From the NCBI GenBank assembly GCA_019119745.1, contig DWWI01000033.1, positions 1 through 9,063 of the forward strand: 9,063 nt of DNA, read 5' to 3'. Below are positions 1 through 6,244 of the stretch, one piece after another. The position numbers were made by a program, and so were the translations under genes. The notes beneath the pieces are model-generated. The model was not told the origin of the DNA and searched no databases. It worked only from the letters and a program-made list of their open reading frames with translations. The stretch is from Candidatus Mediterraneibacter gallistercoris (GTDB taxonomy: Bacteria; Bacillota_A; Clostridia; Lachnospirales; Lachnospiraceae). Position 1 is the stretch's first letter; every line of letters begins with the position of its first letter.

Positions 1-4
1 GCTA

Positions 5-2098
5 ATGTTCTTTGAGCTTATTGCACGCAACAGTAAAAGAAGCAGAAAAGAGAACGGGTTGTTTTTTACGACGCTTCTGGTCTCTGTCATAGCATTTTAT
101 ATTATACTTTCCCTTTCGCGTCAGGATGTTATGCTGTTCCTCCGGAAAATGGAAAGTGACGCGGTAAACCGTCTCCTTTCAATGATCCCCGTGTTTTATG
201 TGCTTACGCTGGTCGTCCTGTTCTTTCTGATCTACTTTGCCAGCAAGTTCCAGCTGGAACGGCGCAGGCATGAGTTCGGGATGTATCTGATGATGGGAAT
301 GACGAGGAACAGGCTGTTTGTGCTTCTTCTGGCAGAGGATGTGCGGAGCAGTGTTATCGCCCTGCTGATCGGACTTCCGGCTGGAGTTCTTCTGTCGGAG
401 CTGATCAGTCTGGTGACTGCCCGGCTGGTGGGACTGGGGATCATCGGACACCGGTTCACACTGTCGCTCCATGCCGTTTTGCTGACAGCAGCAGGGTTCT
501 TCCTCATTAAGCTCGCTGCTTTCCTGATCCTGAGCGCGAAGATCAGCCGTCAGGAGATTGGCTCTCTTCTCTCGGAAAAGCCGGAGGAGACAAAGAAGCA
601 GCATCCGGCGTTTGTCTACGGACTGGCGCTTCTTGCAGGCGTCTTATGTCTCGGGACGGCATATTATCTGGCGATCCAGGGAATGTCATGGACACAGATC
701 CGGACGATGGGGCTTACGCTGCTGCTGGGATTCGCCGGAACACTGCTGTTCTTCTACGGACTGAGATATATATTTGACCTGATCATAAAAGGCGGGAAGA
801 AGGACAGGCGTCTGCATATATTCAATGTGCGCCAGCTGCAGGAAAATGTAGTCCGTAAGTCGGCCACCATGGCAGTCACCTCTCTTCTGATACTCGGCGC
901 CCTCTGCTGCTTTGGCGCCGGAGTGGCGATCGCGGTCAGCTACGGACAGTCAGAGCCTCATGTGATGGACTACACATTTATACCGGAGTATACGGATGAA
1001 CCGAATCAGGAGCAGGGAGCTTCGGATATACTTGATACATTGCACAAGGCAGGTCTGGACACGGAGTTTTCCAGATTGTTTAAAATGAAGATCGGCCGTA
1101 TCCGCACAACTGATATCCTCACGGAAGATGATTTTGAAAATGCATATTCGATGGACGATGTAATGGAGCAGATTGCCGGATTTCCGGCTTCGGATGACAA
1201 GGATGTGCTTTTAAATACGCTGAGTTTTGCAGACTATCCGTATTTGATCTCGCTTTCCGGATATAATGAACTGCTCCGTGCCGCCGGGCTTCCCGAGATA
1301 AAGCTGGGGAAAGATGAAGCGGCTGTATATATGGACAGTACTTATGTCAATGAGAAACGGCTTGAGATCATGGACTCTGTCCTTGCAAAACACCCGGAAG
1401 CTAAGATCGGCGGGAATCCGGTGAAGCTGACCGGTAAGGTACAGACGACAGCGGTTGTGACGGACTATTCGATCACGCTGTCATTTGCGCTGATCCTGCC
1501 GGATGATGCATTTCAATATTATACGCAGGATCAGTACGACATCTATGTCAATGGAGTGCTGGATAGCAGTACCACAGAAAAAACCGGCCTTATGCAGGCA
1601 ATCTCCGGGATGAATGAGAGATTAAACGGGACCGGCCTGTACTACGAGAGCTATCTGCAGAACATGGGGCGGCAGCTTTTCTATATGGTGGCGGCAAGCT
1701 ATATTACGATCTATCTGGCGGTCATCTTTCTGATCGTGGCAAATACCGTAATCGGAGTGCAGTTCCTGATGAACCAGCAGCGGACGAACCGGAGATATAG
1801 AACGCTCATCAAGCTGGGCGCCGGGTATGAAACACTGTGCGGATCTGCCAAGAAACAGATCAACTGGTATTTCGGGATCCCGGTGCTTGCGGCGGCTGTA
1901 AGCAGCCTGTTTGCAGTGCGGGCGCTGTTCACAGGGATCCTCTCGTCCAGAACTCAGGGGACGATCGGAGAGATGCTGGTTATTTCCGCGGCTATGATTC
2001 TTGTACTGTGTGTGATAGAATGTATTTATATGACGGCGGTAAAACGCTCCAGCAACAGATATCTATTGACATTAATGGCGCCGGAGCGGGAAGAGTAA
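5..2098 (+). CDS. BceB-like ABC transporter permease (FtsX-domain, 10 TM)
   Basis: Membrane permease of a Bce-type peptide-sensing and detoxification ABC transporter. In this family the transporter frees cell-envelope targets from antimicrobial peptides and reports its activity to a partner kinase. The 697-residue protein shows ten hydrophobic segments, at about 19-39, 58-79, 115-138, 157-177, 203-222, 235-257, 289-312, 560-582, 622-640 and 655-676. A large outside domain lies between helices 7 and 8 (about 313-558), which is the diagnostic BceB topology. FtsX-like regions lie around 60-180 and 565-680, and the cytoplasmic stretch ERRRHEFGMYLMMGMTRNR (85-103) is typical of the first. The ATG belongs to a TAATG overlap (TAA at 3-5), suggesting translational coupling to an upstream gene outside the window, expected to be the ATPase. 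The regulator and kinase genes follow on the same strand. The outside domain, about 245 residues, seems slightly long for the family. The peptide ligand is unknown. Confidence 0.9.
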   Translation: MFFELIARNSKRSRKENGLFFTTLLVSVIAFYIILSLSRQDVMLFLRKMESDAVNRLLSMIPVFYVLTLVVLFFLIYFASKFQLERRRHEFGMYLMMGMTRNRLFVLLLAEDVRSSVIALLIGLPAGVLLSELISLVTARLVGLGIIGHRFTLSLHAVLLTAAGFFLIKLAAFLILSAKISRQEIGSLLSEKPEETKKQHPAFVYGLALLAGVLCLGTAYYLAIQGMSWTQIRTMGLTLLLGFAGTLLFFYGLRYIFDLIIKGGKKDRRLHIFNVRQLQENVVRKSATMAVTSLLILGALCCFGAGVAIAVSYGQSEPHVMDYTFIPEYTDEPNQEQGASDILDTLHKAGLDTEFSRLFKMKIGRIRTTDILTEDDFENAYSMDDVMEQIAGFPASDDKDVLLNTLSFADYPYLISLSGYNELLRAAGLPEIKLGKDEAAVYMDSTYVNEKRLEIMDSVLAKHPEAKIGGNPVKLTGKVQTTAVVTDYSITLSFALILPDDAFQYYTQDQYDIYVNGVLDSSTTEKTGLMQAISGMNERLNGTGLYYESYLQNMGRQLFYMVAASYITIYLAVIFLIVANTVIGVQFLMNQQRTNRRYRTLIKLGAGYETLCGSAKKQINWYFGIPVLAAAVSSLFAVRALFTGILSSRTQGTIGEMLVISAAMILVLCVIECIYMTAVKRSSNRYLLTLMAPEREE

Positions 2099-2151
2099 CG
2101 GTCTGGATCCGAAGCAGGATACGGCAGAAGCAACGGGAGGTGCGGGAAAGG

Positions 2152-2892
2152 ATGAAGCGGATCGCGGTGGTTGAGGATGAACCTCTTATGCGCGAAGAAC
2201 TGGCGCTGATGCTCAGAAGAGCAGGATATGAGACAGCAGAGATCAGTGAATTCGACCATGTGACAAAGCAGTTGGAAGAACTCACGCCTGATCTTGTAGT
2301 GCTCGATCTCAATCTCCCGGGCGTCAGCGGATTTCAGATCTGCCGGGAGATCAAGGGGAGAAGCCCGTTCCCGGTACTCGTGCTGACCTCCCGGGATCAG
2401 ATGAAAGATGAGCTCCGGGCTCTTGAGCTCGGAGCGGATGAATATCTGACGAAACCGTGCCGCAGGGAGAGATTCCTTGCCCGGGTATCCAATGTACTGA
2501 AGCGCTATGAAGGACGGGCGAATCTGCTGGAGGGCCCGGGCTTCCTTCTGGACCGTCAGACTTATACGCTGTACATCAACAACAGCTCTATCGTGCTTCC
2601 GAAAAATCAGGGGAAACTGCTTGAGATATTTCTGTCCCGCAGCGACAGGACGGTTGCAAAAGACGACCTGTGTACAGCGCTGTGGGGCACGACAGAGTTT
2701 ATTGACGAGAATGCGCTGCAGGTCAACCTGACAAGGCTGAAAAAGACGATGGCAGGACTGGGCATGAGGCAGAAGATCGCGCCGGTCCGGGGTGTGGGAT
2801 ATCGTCTGGAGCATGAAGAAGGCTCAGAAAATGATCCCGGGGAAAATCCCGGGCAGGATACCGATCTTGGAAATGAGGAGGAGTCATTATGA
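2152..2892 (+). CDS. OmpR-family response regulator (BceR-like)
   Basis: DNA-binding response regulator of 246 residues, cytoplasmic, likely activating the neighbouring transporter genes when phosphorylated by the kinase encoded next. The receiver domain (about 1-118) has the acidic pocket D9/E10, phospho-acceptor D52 in VVLDLNLPG, T79 in LVLTS and K101 in YLTKP. A winged-helix output domain (about 125-219) ends in the RGVGYRL signature at 213-219. The reading frame is open upstream to 1837, but ATG 2152 is chosen because the receiver fold begins there (MKRIAVVEDE), a GGGAGG lies at 2135-2140, and earlier starts would overlap the permease. There is a 53-nt gap after the permease and a 4-nt ATGA overlap with the kinase. 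An acidic, low-complexity tail of about 27 residues (220-246, rich in E, D, G, N) follows the winged helix and is not part of the usual fold. Its codons carry the kinase ribosome binding site (GAGGAGGAG, 2875-2883). Confidence 0.93.
   Translation: MKRIAVVEDEPLMREELALMLRRAGYETAEISEFDHVTKQLEELTPDLVVLDLNLPGVSGFQICREIKGRSPFPVLVLTSRDQMKDELRALELGADEYLTKPCRRERFLARVSNVLKRYEGRANLLEGPGFLLDRQTYTLYINNSSIVLPKNQGKLLEIFLSRSDRTVAKDDLCTALWGTTEFIDENALQVNLTRLKKTMAGLGMRQKIAPVRGVGYRLEHEEGSENDPGENPGQDTDLGNEEESL
2836..2853 (+). repeat. GC-rich hairpin inside the regulator tail, upstream of the kinase start
   Basis: CCCGGG at 2836-2841 and CCCGGG at 2848-2853 are separated by six bases (GAAAAT) and would form a six-pair all-GC stem in mRNA. 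It lies 21 nt before the kinase ribosome binding site, within codons for the acidic C-terminal tail of the regulator. It could tune kinase translation or be a by-product of codon choice (Pro-Gly). No T-run follows, so it is not a terminator. Confidence 0.4.
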
Positions 2893-3959
2893 GAAACAGA
2901 CTGCTTTATCTGTCCCGGTATCTGCCGTGGCTTGCGCTGCTGCTCGGACTTGATGCGGTCTCGGCGCTCCTGCTGTGGCTCTCCGAGGCGGAGGCTTTTG
3001 GCGCGCTGATCCCTCTGATCCTGCTGGGAACAGTCCTTTTGTTCTTTGTGACAGCATTTGTATTGATCCGCGTGGAGCAGAAGCGGGAAAATGCGTTTCA
3101 TGCATTTTTGAATAATCCTGACCTTATCAATGAAGAAAATCTGATCCGGACGGTCAGCGCGTCTAAACGGGAATCTGTCCGACTGCTGGGAACTGTCCTG
3201 CGGGAAAAAGACCTCGCCTGCAGCAGAGCGAAAGCTGCGGCTGAGGATTATGAGGAATATGTGGAGGCGTGGGCGCATGAGACGAAAACCCCGCTGTCAC
3301 TTCTGACAATGGTACTGGACAATCAGGGAAAAGAAATCCCCGCACCGGCTGCATTTAAGCTGGAATATGTCCGAAGCCGGCTTCAGGAGTATATCAGCCA
3401 GATCCTTTACTACGCGCGCCTAAAGAGCGGAAGAAAAGATTATCTGTTCGAGTATGTAGATCTGAATGACTGCATCGGTGAGGTGCTGGAAGATTACAGT
3501 CTGCTCCTGAAAGAGAAAAATTTCAAAATTACTGTACAGGTGCCTGAGCTTTCGGTCTATACTGACCGGAGAGGAATTGAATTCCTGCTTGGACAGATCG
3601 TGAGCAACACAGTGAAATACTGTACCGTAATGTCCGGGAACACTGCTAAAGCGGCTGATACGGAGAAGTATGATAGTGCTGACAGAGAAAAACGGCCGGA
3701 ACTTAAAATTACTTTGGAGCAGTCGGAGACAGAAGATGTGCTGCGTATACAAGATAATGGGATCGGTGTGAAAGAATGTGACCTGCCCTATATCTTTGAA
3801 AAAGGATTTACGGGAGATTCGGAGAATTCAGGAAAGAAGGCAACGGGAATGGGACTCTATCTGTCAAAGAAGATGGCGGATGATCTGAAACTCGGACTGG
3901 AAGCCGCATCTGAGCGGGGCGCGGGATTTGAGATGGCAATCCGGTTCCCGCGGGTCTGA
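2889..3959 (+). CDS. Intramembrane-sensing sensor histidine kinase (BceS-like)
   Basis: Sensor kinase of 356 residues. Two transmembrane helices (about 11-31 and 38-60) are joined by only about six residues, so there is no real outside sensing domain. In BceS-type kinases of this build, the signal comes from the partner permease within the membrane. The dimerisation region carries the phospho-acceptor H130 in WAHETKTPLS. The ATPase domain shows the N-box (QIVSNTVKY, N240), G1 (DNGIGV, 289-294), F-box (FEKGFTG, 303-309) and G2 (GMGLYLSK, 320-327). A hydrophilic stretch at about 247-270, rich in Lys, Asp, Glu and Ala, lengthens the segment between N-box and the next strand. The start is set by GAGGAGGAG five bases upstream and by the ATGA overlap with the regulator stop, indicating coupled translation. 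It should phosphorylate the regulator's D52. The stop codon abuts the palindromic region; no classic terminator follows directly. Confidence 0.93.
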   Translation: MRNRLLYLSRYLPWLALLLGLDAVSALLLWLSEAEAFGALIPLILLGTVLLFFVTAFVLIRVEQKRENAFHAFLNNPDLINEENLIRTVSASKRESVRLLGTVLREKDLACSRAKAAAEDYEEYVEAWAHETKTPLSLLTMVLDNQGKEIPAPAAFKLEYVRSRLQEYISQILYYARLKSGRKDYLFEYVDLNDCIGEVLEDYSLLLKEKNFKITVQVPELSVYTDRRGIEFLLGQIVSNTVKYCTVMSGNTAKAADTEKYDSADREKRPELKITLEQSETEDVLRIQDNGIGVKECDLPYIFEKGFTGDSENSGKKATGMGLYLSKKMADDLKLGLEAASERGAGFEMAIRFPRV

Positions 3960-3964
3960 GAAAG

Positions 3965-3985
3965 AAATTTCGATTTTTCGGACTG
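3965..3985 (+). repeat. Left terminal inverted repeat of the palindromic region
   Basis: AAATTTCGATTTTT followed by CGGACTG. The first 14 bases match the complement of 4827-4840 exactly, and the following CGGACTG matches the complement of the right side only approximately (CAGTCTG after one extra T). TTTTCGGACTG at 3975-3985 recurs exactly at 4655-4665, the left end of hairpin C. The AAAT-TTCG-ATTT core could itself form a weak four-pair stem followed by T residues. Confidence 0.75.
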
Positions 3986-4324
3986 AATGCCAATGGGATA
4001 AGGTCCGAAATCAGATGGAGATGAGGCAATGAAATACTTTTTAAGATAACCGGCATGTGCTTCAGGCTCCGCTCCGTAATTCGGGAAAAATTAAAGGTTC
4101 TGAAAGCTGACTAAAAGCAAAGCCTGAAAATGGGAAACTCGTCTTCGACTCAAACACCCCATTTTCAGGCTTAACGTCATCATTCAGAGCCTTAACTTTT
4201 CCATCGAATTACTTCGAAGTCGCCTTCCTCACATACCAGTCATCTCTTTAAAGTCTTTCGATGCCTCGTCTCCATCTGTTTTCTGTTTTATCGGATTCGG
4301 CATCCAGTCCGACAAATATGAAAG
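3967..4324. repeat. Large imperfect inverted repeat A
   Basis: The left arm 3967-4134 and right arm 4158-4324 are complementary along almost their full length, roughly seven bases in ten by eye, with small indels. The strongest blocks are CGGACTGAATGCC (3979-3991) against GGCATCCAGTCCG, and CAGATGGAGATGAGGCA (4012-4028) against TGCCTCGTCTCCATCTG. The innermost block AGCCTGAAAATGGG (4121-4134) is perfect against 4158-4171. The 23-base loop 4135-4157 contains a small GTC-TTC-GAC stem. Mismatches are mostly single substitutions, many of them transitions, spread along the stem. This fits an old palindrome that has drifted, or a structure kept under loose selection. No protein feature was recognised in either arm. 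Confidence 0.8.
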
Positions 4325-4344
4325 CTAAAGAAACCGGTTAAAGG

Positions 4345-4368
4345 GGTAAATAATGAGGTAAATAATAG
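4345..4368 (+). repeat. Two-copy 12-bp tandem repeat
   Basis: GGTAAATAATGA at 4345-4356 is followed directly by GGTAAATAATAG at 4357-4368; the units differ only in the last two bases. It lies between hairpin A and the core of hairpin B, on the AT-rich outer left flank of B. It may be a replication slippage product. No function is apparent. Confidence 0.55.
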
Positions 4369-4397
4369 AGAAGAAGTTATTTATTGGTCTGGCGGAG

Positions 4398-4411
4398 AAC
4401 CGTTTCCGGTT
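4398..4411. repeat. Small side hairpin on left arm of B
   Basis: AACCG (4398-4402) and CGGTT (4407-4411) enclose a four-base loop TTTC. It sits on the left flank of the B core, roughly opposite the 18-bp palindrome on the right flank. The folded B region would therefore be branched rather than a simple rod. Confidence 0.5.
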
Positions 4412-4418
4412 ATGGAGA

Positions 4419-4549
4419 TTTCTGGTTCCGCTTGTTCGTCTTATATCTGCAGAGAACATCCCGTGTCAAGCCTGCGAAGCACCTGTTTACAGGCAAGGGC
4501 TTGACACGGGATGTTCCTGCAGATGAATATTATTCAAGCGGACCAGAAA
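4419..4549. repeat. Imperfect inverted repeat B, core stem
   Basis: ATCTGCAG plus GAACATCCCGTGTCAAGCC (4445-4472, with a bulged A at 4453) pairs with 4498-4524, giving 27 consecutive pairs broken by a single bulge. Outside it, TTTCTGGTTCCGCTTG (4419-4434) pairs with CAAGCGGACCAGAAA (4535-4549) with one bulged base. The apical part 4473-4497 contains a CCTGT/ACAGG mini-stem. Weaker complementarity continues outwards towards about 4343 and 4650. This is the best-preserved stem in the region. No T-run follows it on either strand. Confidence 0.82.
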
Positions 4550-4555
4550 TTAATG

Positions 4556-4573
4556 CGGTTCGAATTCGAACCG
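4556..4573. repeat. Perfect 18-bp palindrome
   Basis: CGGTTCGAATTCGAACCG is a perfect 18-bp palindrome with no central spacer. It lies on the right flank of the B core, six bases outside the CAAGCGGACCAGAAA block. It could be a side branch of the folded RNA, a cruciform point, or a binding site for a dimeric protein. Its CGGTT/AACCG arms echo the small hairpin at 4398-4411. Confidence 0.75.
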
Positions 4574-4654
4574 GAAGATCAACAAATCCTAAATCAGCCA
4601 AAAAAATAAGATCATAGTCGGGGAAGTCGCTTCTTCTACCCGTTTGCATGAGAA

Positions 4655-4841
4655 TTTTCGGACTGGGAAAGAAAGCAGCCGGGGGCAGGTATTGCGTACG
4701 CACCGTTGGAGCAGCGTCGGCTCTTAGAGCGCGTCTTTTGCGCTCTTATGTACCGTTACGCTGCGACCGAATGAAAATGTGTGCGTTAGCAATACCTGCC
4801 TCCCGGCGGATACTTTATCAGACTGAAAAAATCGAAATTTT
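4655..4841. repeat. Large imperfect inverted repeat C
   Basis: The left arm 4655-4732 pairs with the right arm 4740-4841, with a loop of about 7 bases (GTCTTTT). The strongest stem is GCCGGGGGCAGGTATTGC (4678-4695) against GCAATACCTGCCTCCCGGC (4789-4807), broken only by one bulged base. It continues into ACGCAC against GTGCGT. The apical stem AGAGCGC (4726-4732) pairs with GCGCTCT (4740-4746), and CAGCG (4712-4716) pairs with CGCTG (4759-4763). The base begins with the same TTTTCGGACTG found at the left end of A. The right base carries the region's right terminal repeat and runs almost to the carrier stop codon. Confidence 0.8.
4820..4840 (-). repeat. Right terminal inverted repeat of the palindromic region
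   Basis: On the minus strand this reads AAATTTCGATTTTT then TCAGTCT. The first 14 bases are identical to the left end at 3965-3978, and the rest matches CGGACTG approximately. It begins 4 nt after the carrier stop codon, so both convergent genes are followed by the same sequence at nearly the same distance. The T-run after the AAAT-TTCG-ATTT mini-stem could weakly favour termination of carrier transcripts. Confidence 0.75.
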
Positions 4842-4844
4842 ACT

Positions 4845-6242
4845 TTAGAACGGCCCATACCCGATTCCATAGGCGATCATGACAAGTACGAACGCGCTGA
4901 CGATAAATCCAAGGTATATCTTCCAGCAGAATTTGATCCATGAGCCGTAGTCCACGCCGCACATGGACAGCTGGACAAGGGAGCTTCCCGGCCAGAAACT
5001 GTTTGTAATGCCGTCTCCGTACTGATAAGTGAGCACGAGCACCTGCTGGTTGATGTTCAGTATCTTTCCAAGAGGCTGCAGGATCGGCATAACGATGACG
5101 GCCTTTCCGCTTCCGGATACGACAAGGAAGTTGAACAGTGTCACAAAGATGAAGATGATGAGAAGCGCGAGGATGGCACTTCTGTTCTCCAGCAGCTGTG
5201 ACATGCCGTGCACGATCGTATCCATGATGCACGCCTGATTCATAAGCACTACGACTGACTGGGCAAGTCCTACCGCAAAAGCCGCGGCGAATACACGGAC
5301 AGCACCTTTACAGAAGAGCTGGCATGCTTCGCTCGGTCCGATCCGAAAGATAATGGAGAGCAGGATTCCCATGATCACGTAAATTGCCGCGATCTGAGGG
5401 AAGGACCAACCAAGTCTGATACAGCCGAAGCCCTGTATGATAATGATTCCGAGGAATACAAGAAGCCCGAGGGCTCTTCTGATATTCATCTCTTCCATTC
5501 CCTCTGTATGATTTTCCTGCTTCTGGCTCATATATTCTTCGCTCATCAGACTGAGCGCAGGATTCTTCTTGATCTTACGGCAGTATGTATATAATCCGAT
5601 CAGACCGATGATATAGAACACGACCAGTCCGACCGCCCGGAATCCGATACCGGAAAACAGCGGCAGTCCCACGATCTGCTGTGCAACTCCGGTCGTAAAT
5701 GTATTCATCAGACCGGAAGTAAACCCGACAGTGCTTCCTACAATAGCAAGAGCTGTACCCACCATACGGTCGTATCCCAGAGCAAAACCGATGGTCACTG
5801 CAAGAGGATAGAACGGATAAGCAGCCTCTCCATATCCGAGCACTCCGAATACGACAAAGATCGTATAGAAAATGCACACAACGGAAAATTCTTTTCCTTT
5901 TGTCTTTTTCAGAATCATATTGATCCCGGCCCCAAATGCTCCGCTGACTTCAAGCAGATAGATAACACCTGAACTGATAAAGAGCGTTCCCATGATCGTC
6001 GCGCCGTTTACGAAGCCGGTATAGACAGCCTCAAAATAATCCATAAATGTAATAGGCGTCTCATTTTCCACATACTGGAATGTATCCGGATCGATCACGG
6101 TGATCCCTGAGGCGTCCTCAATCCGCTCATATAATCCGCTCGGGATCAAATAAGAGAGAATGACGACAAACAGCATGATAACAAGTAATATAATGAAGAC
6201 ATGAGGCATATGGAAGCCTTTCTTCTGTGTTTTTCCGTTCAT
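4845..6242 (-). CDS. YfcC/DcuC-superfamily membrane carrier
   Basis: Integral membrane carrier of 465 residues with about a dozen hydrophobic segments in two halves, split by a hydrophilic cytoplasmic stretch at about 222-252 (KIKKNP through EEMNIRR). The N-terminus (KKGFHMPHVFIILLVIMLFVVILSYLIPSG), the SGSGKAVIVMPILQPLGKI motif (376-394) and the GDGITNSFWPGS motif (409-420) are typical of the YfcC-like C4-dicarboxylate/amino-acid carrier superfamily. In that fold, paired hairpins with such Ser/Gly motifs form the substrate site. Exact substrate is not predictable. The neighbouring M20 hydrolase suggests an acylated amino acid, dipeptide or related amide. The gene starts 2 nt after the M20 stop. 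Its AAAGGAG (6254-6260) lies inside the end of the M20 gene, so the two are co-transcribed and probably translationally coupled. The AbgT family is an alternative, but the motifs fit YfcC better. Confidence 0.87.
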   Translation of the reverse strand: MNGKTQKKGFHMPHVFIILLVIMLFVVILSYLIPSGLYERIEDASGITVIDPDTFQYVENETPITFMDYFEAVYTGFVNGATIMGTLFISSGVIYLLEVSGAFGAGINMILKKTKGKEFSVVCIFYTIFVVFGVLGYGEAAYPFYPLAVTIGFALGYDRMVGTALAIVGSTVGFTSGLMNTFTTGVAQQIVGLPLFSGIGFRAVGLVVFYIIGLIGLYTYCRKIKKNPALSLMSEEYMSQKQENHTEGMEEMNIRRALGLLVFLGIIIIQGFGCIRLGWSFPQIAAIYVIMGILLSIIFRIGPSEACQLFCKGAVRVFAAAFAVGLAQSVVVLMNQACIMDTIVHGMSQLLENRSAILALLIIFIFVTLFNFLVVSGSGKAVIVMPILQPLGKILNINQQVLVLTYQYGDGITNSFWPGSSLVQLSMCGVDYGSWIKFCWKIYLGFIVSAFVLVMIAYGIGYGPF

Positions 6243-6244
6243 TT

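Larger units (their letters stand above)
3965..4840. repeat. Composite palindromic region between convergent genes (hairpins A, B, C)
   Basis: This gene-free stretch of about 880 bp fills the gap between the stop of the kinase (+) and the stop of the carrier (-). Its outermost ends are a perfect 14-bp inverted repeat, AAATTTCGATTTTT at 3965-3978 and its complement at 4827-4840. These lie 5 nt and 4 nt from the two stop codons. Inside are three successive large imperfect inverted repeats, at about 3967-4324 (A), about 4343-4650 with core 4419-4549 (B), and 4655-4841 (C). Only short frames without recognisable protein features cross it. A transcript from either side would fold into three long stems. 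Possible readings are a non-autonomous mobile element (MITE-like), nested copies of such elements, a structured RNA or an oversized bidirectional terminator. I recognise no family, and saw no clear target-site duplication at the ends. Confidence 0.75.

Noticed and set aside
1837..2151. Upstream extension of the response regulator frame to an earlier ATG
   Set aside because: It would overlap the permease by over 250 nt and add about 105 residues unlike any receiver domain; the receiver motif starts at 2152.
2026..2814. Long minus-strand open frame of 262 codons opposite the response regulator
   Set aside because: It is antisense to a gene with complete receiver and winged-helix motifs, shows no recognisable domain, and reads as low-quality sequence rich in Arg, His and Pro.
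2607..3278. Minus-strand open frame of 223 codons opposite the regulator/kinase junction
   Set aside because: It crosses two well-supported genes, has no domain or good ribosome binding site, and is the shadow of codon bias.
4384..4617. Short plus-strand frame of 77 codons in hairpin B
   Set aside because: It reads through both arms of the inverted repeat, lacks a ribosome binding site and resembles no protein.
3965..4840. Group II intron or other self-splicing ribozyme
   Set aside because: No domain-V-like AGC stem with the expected bulge, no plausible intron boundary pair and no reverse transcriptase; the stems are simple long inverted repeats.
3965..4840. CRISPR array or tandem-repeat array
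   Set aside because: Repeats are inverted and single-copy with differing interiors; no regularly spaced direct repeats.
4648..4848. Short plus-strand frame of 66 codons in hairpin C
   Set aside because: It again crosses both palindrome arms and ends at the element boundary; no supporting start signal.
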